Part shown: positions 55,568 to 64,000 of the stretch, piece after piece | Position numbering within the stretch: position 1 is the first letter of the stretch | How the letters are laid out: every line of letters starts with the position of its first letter | Source of the DNA: Adineta ricciae | Lineage: Eukaryota; Rotifera; Eurotatoria; Adinetida; Adinetidae | Direction: 5' to 3' | Length of the DNA: 64,000 bases | Assembly: GCA_905250025.1 (NCBI GenBank) | Contig: CAJNOJ010000036.1 | Coordinates: forward strand, 496,001 to 560,000 | Notes under the pieces: generated by a model | What the model was told of the DNA's origin: nothing | What the model saw: the letters and a program-made list of their open reading frames with translations, nothing else | Databases searched by the model: none | Translations under genes and position numbers: made by a program

Positions 55568-56713
55568 ATGTCTTCTTCTGTCTTTGTCATTGGTGCTAAT
55601 GGTTACATTGGTCTAGGCGTCGCTTTGGCATTCCGTCGTGCTGGTTATCGAGTTTATGGATTGATTCGAAATGAAAAACTCGCTAATACTTTATTAAAAA
55701 ATGAAATTGAACCACTCGTCGCGCAAGCATTCGATGATGTGCAACAGTTCACCGATATACTCAACACATGTTCAATTATAATTGATGCAGTTGGCTATCA
55801 GCCCAAACTCTCACGTGCTCTACTCGATGCAGCTGTTCGAATTGGAAACAATAGAACTCAAGATGGTAAATTAGCGCATTATGCTCCTCTTTATATTTTT
55901 ACCTCGGGAATTATGACTTGTAAGTTCATTCAACTTAATATAACATTCATATCTTTTTACGATTTGCTGGTATAGATGGTGATACATCGTCAACAGGTCG
56001 TCGACCAGTCGATGAGATGGTGAAACCTCGACCTCCGCCACCGGCAACTGGGCGCAGTAGTGGCTCATCCACGTCCGATGTCACAGCAATGAAAGACAGA
56101 GAAGATTTCGAGAATCTTGTTCTCGCTACGTCTTCTACTGCACTGAAAACGACCGTTGTTCGCCCGGGTTTTGTCTATGGCGGGCAAGGTGGCTTCGTTG
56201 CTGATTTGTTTTATTCGGAATCGGAACCGTTGGTATTCCAAGGAAGACGAGACATGCGTTGGAGTTGGATACATATCGACGATCTCGGTGAAGGATATGT
56301 CGCTATTGGCAGAGCTCCACATGTCGTGGTTGACAAACAAAGTAGGATATTTTGTTTCACGATGATATTCGTTGCTTATGATTTCAATATGTATGTTTTA
56401 GTATACAACTTGGCTGCTCCGAATGACAATCCAACATATGAGGAATTGAGAATTGCAATGGCTAAAGCTCAGGGTCGAAAAGAAAAATTCGAATACAAAG
56501 AAGCTGAACCAGGTGTACCAACACGTTGGGACACAGATTCGTAAGTGATACATTGTAATAGTGTAAAATATCAAATCAATTTGCTTGTTTAGTATTATCA
56601 ATCCAGCAAAAGCCATGAATGAGTTAGGTTGGCGGCCACGACATGTCGGTTTTGTTGAAGAGATTGAAACATATTACAAATCATGGGTTGCACATAGATC
56701 GAATGCTAAATGA
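55568..56713 (+). CDS. NAD-dependent epimerase/dehydratase family protein (extended SDR)
   Basis: Four exons (55568-55919, 55976-56341, 56402-56540, 56593-56713) close in phase to 325 residues. The Rossmann motif is FVIGANGYIGLGVALAFRRAG near the N-terminus. Later come IFTSGIMTYGDT, VVRPGFVYGG, WSWIHIDDLGEGYVAIG and PAKAMNELGWRP, which follow the atypical/extended SDR pattern. No clear YxxxK was found; the expected region reads STSDVTAMKDRE. The enzyme may therefore be an atypical member that binds NAD(P) without classical catalysis. A Pro-rich linker (KPRPPPPATGRSSGSS) interrupts the usual fold. Cytosolic by lack of a signal. The substrate is unknown. Confidence 0.83.
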
Positions 56714-57037
56714 TGTGAATTTCAATTTACAAAGAGACTAAATAGTGAAAACAAGCGTATATTTTTTGTGCGTAAACTACAACGAACGTTGCACATATAA
56801 AGAGCTTTTATTCTGGTAGATCGCTTTTTCTTTGTTATGCATAAATAAAATTTGAGTACATAATGTATGACACGTAATCTTGAGAAAGGAAAATATTTAT
56901 TTATCTATGAAAGATAACAATTGTGAACTGTCATAGTGTAAAGCTAAGCTCGTGTCTTCGTTTTCTGTTTAATACTTAGTTTTAAACGAATATTACTTGT
57001 ATTCTTCTAGTCGAACTATTCCTGTCGAATTAACAAA
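56714..57037. other. Intergenic spacer
   Basis: 324 bp. AATAAA near 56844-56849 serves the upstream gene. A cttctag acceptor at 57004-57010 before the next ATG hints at a 5' UTR intron. Confidence 0.5.
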
Positions 57038-59035
57038 ATGGATGATTTTGTTTCAACTGAATTCACCTCAATTTATGAAGACGAGGAAAACCGGAGAAAG
57101 ACTAGTTCTTTTATTTACAGTATTCCGGTTCACTCTCATTCTTCTATACCCAGTGTTGATCCAACAATCATTAACGATGCGACTGAGACTAACATCAAAG
57201 AGAAAGATGAAGTTCCCATACTTTCAATTCGACAAATTTATAAAAATCTTGCTATTCTTTCGATTGCGTTCGTATTACTATTTACAGCCTATAACGGTAT
57301 AGCTGCACTCCAATCGAGTCTAAACACAAAAGGTAATGTTGGAATCAATTCTCTCCTAGTAAATACGATTTTCATCGCAGTATGTACACCAAATAATTAA
57401 AGTGTTTAATAACGAAACAAAAACCCGTACATTTCAGTTTAGTTCAATATTTCTGACTGGTATCGCGATGGACATATTTGGATTGAAATGGACTATCCTT
57501 ATCGGAGAAATCACCTACATTTCCTATATTGCTGTTAATGTTCGACCTACACCGGCATTGATGTACACCAGTAGGTCATTTGTTAGCAAAAATTAATTGA
57601 TGAGAAAATGTACTATGTCCGTGTAGCTGCAACTCTGTGTGGTCTGGTGTCTGCTCCACTATGGACTTCACAGGCCACTTATGTAAATTGTATTGCACGA
57701 TATCATGCACGTCATACACAGAAGAAAGCTGAATTAATCATCAGTTTATTTTTCGGCATATTTTTTGCGGTATTTAGTATGAGTACCATCTGGGGCAATG
57801 CAGTTGCATATTTTGTGCTCAATGATTCGAATAATCCTCAACGAGTTAATTGTGGAATCTACTTCAATCCATTGACAAAAAATGGCACTGAAAAGTCCTC
57901 CAACATTGATGATACAAAAGTACGCTACATCGATTAGTCCAAGCTTTCACATATGATCTATTATTTCTCTTTTATACAGCGTTATATACTCTGTGGAATA
58001 TATGCTGGCATGGGTGTAGTTTCAGTATTACTTCTGATTTTATTCCTTGATCCAATCCATTTGACTGAACGACGTAGAGAAGTGATCTGTGAAGACATTG
58101 CAAAATGCGTTTGATATTACGTTCATAGAACCGATTAAGCAATCACTAAAGAAAGCCATCGAAGTGCTCCGATCGTTGGTACAATGGAAATTTCTTGATC
58201 AATTATTGCTCGTACCAATAACCATATGGGCAATGATTGAGCATACATTTTTAACTGCACAATTTACTCGAGTAAAATCGCTATACCTGACGAATTTAAT
58301 GTATTATATCTTATGTTTACTTCTACAGGCGTTTATCACTTGTCTCGTTGGTATTCGGTAAGAGTTGATTTGTTATATAAAATGTGATGATCTTTTGATT
58401 AATTATCTGAAACAGACGAGATGTAATTCGGCATTGATCTTCTTTTTGATTTTATTTAAATAGTTTCATCGGTTTGATATTGATTGGTAATGGTATATGT
58501 ACTGCTTTGAGTAGCTACATATTCGGTAGGCTTGTGAAATGTATTGGTCGAATTGGATGTATTTCAATCGCTGCTATTATTAATTACTCGATGATCATCT
58601 TCATGTATTTCTGGGAGCCGAAGGACAATCAAATGTATATTCTTTTCATGGTGGCTGGTTTATGGGGAGTTGCTGATGCTGTTTGGCAGTCACAGATCAT
58701 CGGTACGGTGATATATGCTTGTCTTATCAAGACGATCGTTTGTTTTTTTTCTAGCCACTTACATAGTTCACCATTCTGAACGCGACCCGACAGTTTTAGC
58801 AAAATACCGTCTTTGGAAAGCGATTGGTTCTCTTATAACTTATAGCGTATGATTATCAGATTACCGCATACTCTTTATGCGTATATGGATCTACGTTGTT
58901 TTTATTTAGTATGCCAGTTATGCGACAATTGAAGTGACAATATTTATTCTATTTAGCTTTCTTACAATTAGTATGATTCTCTATGGCATAGGAGAGATTC
59001 ATGTCCGACGGCAAAGAATCAAATCAACTGACTAG
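57038..59035 (+). CDS. UNC93-like multi-pass membrane protein with an apparent frameshift
   Basis: Eight exons (57038-57379, 57438-57570, 57627-57919, 57980-58271, 58329-58357, 58464-58702, 58755-58846, 58910-59035). The family pattern is clear: IYKNLAILSIAFVLLFTAYNG with SLN soon after, ATLCGLVSAPLWTSQATYVN, EHTFLTAQFTRAFITCLVGI, and GLWGVADAVWQSQI followed by AKYRLWKAIGS. UNC93 proteins are MFS-fold membrane proteins; UNC93B1 traffics Toll-like receptors and C. elegans UNC-93 regulates a potassium channel. In exon 4 the frame before about 58085 (LTERRREVI) and the frame after it (KTLQNAFDITFIEP) differ by one base; read straight, a TGA follows within about 10 codons. All other junctions fit. 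Either a pseudogenising insertion, a sequencing error, or unusual processing. Confidence 0.78.
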
Positions 59036-59586
59036 TCATCGTTGATTTGTTTTTATAAATAAAATCCAATTAATAATAACTCTACAAGATCGTTGAGATT
59101 GAGTAAAACACTATGATATAACTCATATACAAAGATTTGAATAAAAAGTATCAATAACTGATAGCTGTTTTACTACATGTCATATGAAAATTGATAGTGC
59201 GCGCCAAGGACTATCAATTTTAACACATTGGTCCATATTTTTTCTTGTTGTGTGAACCTATGATTAATAACCGAATGACGTTTGCATGACATCCGTGAAC
59301 TTCTAAAGACAGCAGATGAGTAATCTGATAAAAATCTACTCCCGAAGTCATGCCGTATAACGACAATATCCATTTATCATGAGCGGTTTGTCAGAATGTT
59401 CACTATAATATAAATATTTGTCAAGCATTTAAAAGTGTCGGAGGATAAGTCATCGATATTTTATTAGTGTATGATTCATGTTAGAAAACACCTCATTTTG
59501 TCGCCACTATAAATATCTATCATCCATTCATTCAATCTATAACTCTTACTCTATTGAGCACATCACATTAAAAACATCATAGTACG
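59036..59586. other. Intergenic, no gene seen
   Basis: 550 bp, AT-rich. AATAAA occurs at 59058-59063 just after the UNC93-like stop. Nothing else recognised. Confidence 0.55.
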
Positions 59587-60136
59587 ATGATGTACTTAAT
59601 TTACACTCTCACAGGTAGAAAATTCAGATACATATTCTATAAAGTACCTATTTGTTCGTACAGGTTTATTGATTACTTTGATCTGCTGTTCCTGTAGCAA
59701 CGATTCTCCATCAACATATAGAAATCTTGACACACGTTATACAACGAATTCAGATGTTGTCAACTCTTCATTGTCAATTGTGATTACAGAAAGTATGATT
59801 GTATTAGAGATGTCGATGCTATTCCTATAGAACTCGTTACAGGTCCTACAAAAATGAATGAAACATCTTTTACAACAGATGTGACAGTAACAATCGGCAA
59901 TGTTACTCTGGAGTTCAATCCACCTTCGAGTAAATAACAAGAATAGATCCGTGTTCAAATAGAGTTCTAATCAATTTCTCGATTTTTTAGAGAAAAACCA
60001 GTTGCCTCTGGTCCTTGGTCTTTCGCTCGGACTTGGGATCCCGATACTTACAATTTTGATACTAATTGTCGTTTATCGCTATAAAAAAAAACGTCACCCA
60101 TCACCAGTAAATGCAGCAAAGCGTAATGTTTTCTGA
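59587..60136 (+). CDS. Small single-pass type I membrane protein
   Basis: Four short exons (59587-59614, 59664-59792, 59843-59929, 59991-60136) close in phase to 129 residues, too fragmented to show as one open frame. The signal peptide (MMYLIYTLTGLLITLICCSC) crosses the first intron. A Ser/Thr/Asn-rich ectodomain with several NxS/T sites follows (VNSSLSIV, MNETSF, GNVTLEF). A membrane segment (VLGLSLGLGIPILTILILIVVY, about residues 87-108) leads to a basic tail (RYKKKRHPSPVNAAKRNVF). No known domain. Perfect phase across three introns is the main support. It may be a receptor-like or mucin-like surface protein. Confidence 0.72.
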
Positions 60137-60793
60137 AAACCTATCATTATAAATTTCCTCCGTTGTTTTTTGTTTTTGTTTGATACGTGCTCGCGATAAA
60201 TAAACTTCTCCTATCCAGAATTTTCAAAACGTATAACATGAGAAATTATGTTCGTCAATCGACTTCCATTGGAAACTTGATCTGATGTCGAAGTCTAACA
60301 TTGTCTTGAAATTAAATACCTTCACGAAGAGCTTTTTCGTGCATGTAAGTATCACATGCACGTTGTTTTTTCAAACTTGCACAATAAATCTCTCTACACA
60401 TACACAGTTGTCATCTGGCAACGGCAAGAAAGTACAGTATATACTGGAATGATAGATTAGGCTGCATATAAAAGTAGAATTTGGATGAAAATGAGATACA
60501 TATCGGGATGACTATATGTTAGTTTTTACGAGATTTTAGTAAAATATTGACAAACAGATTCATTTAACCATTCAATGCCACTCAAGCGACGCCTTTGAAT
60601 TCTCTAGATTATATTGGATTATTAGTGTTGACGAACTGCCAGACAAGTATTAATCTGCTATCACGGAAAATAGTCCCAAGATAAATTAAATAATTGTTCT
60701 CCGTGGGAAATCATAAGATTACTAGAGTCTATAATAGTAGATGCCCATCAATTTCATCTGACTGGAAAACAAGGAAACTATCTGCATTTGAAG
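60137..60793. other. Intergenic, no gene seen
   Basis: 650 bp. AATAAA near 60199-60204 ends the preceding gene. No other feature seen. Confidence 0.55.
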
Positions 60794-62253
60794 ATGCACA
60801 ACAAGAACCAACAACAGCAACAGCACTCGCTCGACGAGCATGTGTACGAACCAGCAGATGATGTCAAGAGAGCTTCAAAGAGAAAACGGTAAAAATTGCA
60901 TTCTATTCGACAGTTGTTTTTTTTTTCTATAAAATCGACACTACTCTCGATACTGACTAGAAATTTTCTAATGTGGATATTGCTGCTGCCGTGTCTCTTA
61001 TTGTTATTGATACTAGCGATTGTTCTTCCTATTGTACTCGTGGCACAACAATCATCACCGAATGCATCAGGTCAGTGAGTAAAGCGCTCATTTGTCTATA
61101 AGTTTGCCTTTTGCAGCATCAACGTCCGAAACCACAGTCATCACTGCGTCTCGTAAGTTCACGCACAAACCTAAAGCTTATGCAATAGAGGGTGCAAAAA
61201 TTATACTACATATTCCGTATCTGCCTTTCATGTCCTCCTCTTTAGTTACTTTCGTATCAACTTCAACACAAGCAACAACGAAAAGTAAGATTTCGATTCT
61301 GTCATCTGTCAGACTAATTTTCTCTGAATAGAATTATTTTTAAACAAGAGCGAGAAATCTTTTTGTATCTATTTTTAGCTACAGTGAATTGTGTGTATCC
61401 ATTTGAACCAACACCTTCTGGACAATGCGTAAATATTTTGATTGACTTTAACAACTGTGGTTCAGTTGGTTATGTATGTCCAACTAATTATACAAGTTGT
61501 TCTGCTGGCGAGTGCAGTTCTGCTCCTAGTATGGTGCTAACGAATGCAATACCTATTTTTACTGCTGCATTGAATGGATCTATCGATGATATATATTATA
61601 ACGTAACTCTTCCATTGAATATTACCCTTTACAATACAACAACAAATTTTGTTCAAGTGTCAACAAATGGTGTAAGAAGCTTCTGATCTACTTTCCTTCA
61701 AGAATATCCAAATAAAACTTGAAATGTGTGATCTCACTCATATTTATATATGTTTTTTAGGTTCTCTGTCTCGATAACTGCTCAACAATATACACTGAAA
61801 CGACTCTCCCTAGTTCTAATTTTTCTGGTGCAACAGCTTTTCCATATTGGGATGATCTCTATGTGTATGCAAATACATCGCAAGGAATATATTACGAAGT
61901 CCAAGGCAACACGCCCAATCGTACGGTTATTTTTGAATACTACTGCAGTCATTACCGGAAACCCGAAGAATATTATCATTTTCAAGTTGTATTCTTTGAA
62001 CAAAAGCCTGGTGTTGTTAAATACATTTACTATGATGTAAGTGACCGAGGTATTAGCTGCACCATTGGTATACAAGGTAAACATCTATAGAATAATTCGA
62101 TTTTTAACTATAATTCTATTCTCATTAATTCAAGCTTCTTGTACTGGTCCATTTATGCAACATGCTTTTCATCAAATGAACTCTGCAGTACCAAACATGA
62201 CATTAACTTATGATACCAATAAGGGAGCGTTTGATCTTTCAAGTATTAGCTAG
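60794..62253 (+). CDS. Type II membrane protein with Ser/Thr stalk and Cys-rich ectodomain
   Basis: Seven exons (60794-60888, 60961-61070, 61117-61152, 61246-61284, 61379-61671, 61761-62076, 62135-62253) close in phase to 335 residues. The cytosolic head is polar (HNKNQQQQHSLDEHVYEPADD) and ends in basic RASKRKR. The membrane segment is about residues 34-56 (MWILLLPCLLLLLILAIVLP). Two very small exons (36 and 39 nt) encode a Ser/Thr stalk (STSETTVITAS, FVSTSTQATTK). The ectodomain has paired cysteines (NCVYPFEP, QCVNILIDFNNCGSVGYVC, CSAGECSS), many NxT sites and a beta-rich part (FSGATAFPYWDDLYVYANTS, FEYYCSHY). This layout is common in bdelloid surface proteins. No function is known. The tiny stalk exons look suited to alternative splicing. 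Confidence 0.75.
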
Positions 62254-62335
62254 AACATTTGAAGACTTCAGAACGCTCTTTTTTCTTTTTGATGTGATCG
62301 AAAGCGAAAAAAATTTCAAGAAAACTGAACAAATG

Positions 62336-63536
62336 TTAAGACTTAATACTGAAAATTGTTTCAATGGCTAAATGGTCAGAAGGATACTCATTCGATGGGA
62401 GACCATTAGGACCAATAGCTTCTTTGCTTGGCAGTTTCAAAATAGCCACTGGTGCAAAACCTCCCGGTTTATAAAAGATGTAATCGATAGTTCCGCATTG
62501 ATCAATCTCGACTCCATCGCGTTCTCGAAATTTCCACGTGGTAAATGGAGGTTCTTGGTCGTTCAAGAACGTTCGGTAAGCACTAGAGAAACCAGCTTGA
62601 CGAATAGCATCATAAAAAGGCTCATTGGAGCCGCCATTAAAATCACCTGCAATGATTACATGCGACTGTTGTGAATAATGTTCGGATAAATATTGAAGAA
62701 TCGCCTGTGTTTGCGATGCTCGTAGATGAGCAAATGGTATCTTTGCTTTTAAATGTGTTCCAACAAAAACAATACTCGTTGATGATGGTTTATGCTTCAA
62801 CTCAAGAGCAGCAAAGAACTATTCCAATGGTGAATTATATCGTACAGGTTGCCAAAGAAATATAGTTGACTACTAACCGGTTTGCCTGTAGTGTCGTCTT
62901 TAGATTGTTCATACTGATAACGTTGAATTTCTTCGAATAAGTGTGTTTTGTAACACAGAAGAACACCGTCCGCACCTTTGAAATTCGCAACATCATTTTG
63001 AAAAACTAAACATGGTGATTTCGGTTTTGGTGTAAAAAAACACGTGTAACTAAATCGAATTAAAATTTCGAACAAGGGAAACGATTCAAGTCTTGATTTA
63101 CCCATAATTCGGTAGACGATGTTTCAAAAAACATTCATACGTATCTACTTCTTCCAATGAACATAAATCAGGTTGATTAACAAGAATTTGTTCCAAAATG
63201 CGCCATTTACGAGTAGCGAACGCTACTGTTTCATCTTTCACTCGGACAAAATTTCGATGGGGATTTGATAAGCCTAAATCAAATCTCGGTGAACGTCTTA
63301 AATATAAGAAATTTTATCACCGGATATACCTTGTGCAAGAATATTCCATTGAAGAACGTGAAGAGTTCGTTCGTTTGCTGAAGCATCACCTTGAAATTCT
63401 CGTTTCAAACTAGCTGGTGATATGTGTTCAGTAATTCTTTTTTAGCGAAAAAAAAACACATACACACATGACAGTTTCATTTTCTTTGCTATACATACTC
63501 GCTTAAACACGCAGCAGGTTTTCTTGCTGTTGCCAT
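62336..63536 (-). CDS. NOCT: Nocturnin homologue (EEP-family phosphatase/deadenylase-like)
   Basis: Five exons on the minus strand (63499-63536, 63330-63409, 63102-63273, 62878-63049, 62336-62818) close in phase to 314 residues from the ATG at 63536 (MATARKPAACLSDLKREF). Nocturnin landmarks in order: LHVLQWNILAQG, ILEQILVNQPDLCSLEEVDTY (the metal-binding Glu), FFTPKPKSPCL, GADGVLLCY, FVGTHLKAK, IIAGDFNGGSNEPFY, EPPFTTWKFRERDG, TIDYIFY and LPSNEYPSDHLAIE, which together cover the endonuclease/exonuclease/phosphatase active site. Vertebrate nocturnin removes the 2'-phosphate from NADP(H) and is rhythmically expressed. The first exon is only 38 nt, so an N-terminal mitochondrial signal like that of vertebrates appears short or absent. 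'SLEEVD' replaces the usual 'CLQEVD'. Confidence 0.92.
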
Positions 63537-64000
63537 TCTCGTTATGTGATGTGTAGTCTAAAACAGTAAAAGAGATGTCAACGAAGTTTTTCTCTACTCA
63601 ATTTTATTGTCGCAATATTTCGGCGAATAAGTACGACAACTATTTTTACCTACATATACAGACTCTTATGAAAGGATTTATGATTGACTAACATCGTACT
63701 TCAGTCGTGATATGCTTTAGAACGTGAGGTGTTTTGTCAAGAAAAGTTACCGGCAAAAAACAAAGTACTATTTAGTATAGTTTTTCCAGTTCCGTTTACA
63801 TTATTGTGAAAAATTCTCTCACTAAAGTCACGCTTTGAAAAAAAATTTATCTTTCCTCTGTTCCTTTGCTTCTCAAGGAACATACATTCAAAGCAAGCTT
63901 TTCTATATACTTATCTGTTGGTGAATGTGCTTCAGTAATAATGTCGATATATTATTCATTTTATATATATAAAGACTGATAATTGCTGCTTTGAATCGCG
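63537..64000. other. Upstream region of nocturnin, window end
   Basis: 460 bp of AT-rich sequence with no coding signal. It probably contains the nocturnin promoter. Confidence 0.5.

Overview
The window looks like nuclear DNA of a bdelloid rotifer (Adineta/Rotaria type). The DNA is AT-rich, genes are dense, and most introns are 50-70 bp GT-AG introns. Conserved animal genes (Rbfox, CFAP58, POFUT1, nocturnin, a nuclear receptor, UNC93-like) are interleaved with families normally seen in fungi or bacteria: GT15 mannosyltransferase, DadA-like FAD oxidoreductase, FG-GAP propeller, bacterial-type SGNH hydrolase and a fungal-type C2 protein. That mix, together with ADP-ribosyltransferase-LRR and B-box/propeller proteins, is the known signature of bdelloids. 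The organism call is inference; no marker gene settles the species.

Layout. 0-4.3 kb: a small secreted protein, a B-box/coiled-coil/propeller protein and an intronless fatty acid hydroxylase. 4.3-11.4 kb: a long Rbfox splicing-factor gene with vertebrate-like RRM exon sizes. 13-16.3 kb: a neuronal-calcium-sensor-like protein with decayed EF hands and a nuclear receptor. 16.3-21.8 kb: POFUT1 and the ciliary gene CFAP58, head to head around a palindromic RFX-type X-box. 22-24.7 kb: an SGNH hydrolase and transposon debris. 24.7-29.1 kb: two GT15 mannosyltransferases sharing an identical 480-bp core, then a retinol-dehydrogenase-like SDR. 29.2-32 kb: three tandem Ly6-like secreted proteins. 33-38 kb: a GPCR, a DadA-like oxidoreductase and an orphan. 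38.3-40.6 kb: two tandem sialidases. 40.7-48.5 kb: an ART-LRR protein and two fungal-type C2 proteins flanking an FG-GAP membrane protein. 49-54.6 kb: a CCCH zinc-finger protein and two F-box proteins. 55.5-63.5 kb: an epimerase-like SDR, an UNC93-like transporter with an apparent frameshift, two multi-exon single-pass membrane proteins, and nocturnin.

No operon, CRISPR array, rRNA or convincing tRNA was seen. The most interesting signals are clusters of (T)GCATG, the Rbfox binding motif, in two Rbfox introns, one of them just after a frame-switching 82-nt cassette exon; the X-box upstream of CFAP58; signs of gene conversion in two tandem pairs; and predicted loss of key catalytic residues in one sialidase and in the ART domain. 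Exon models were built by hand from splice consensus and reading phase, so exact ends carry some error.
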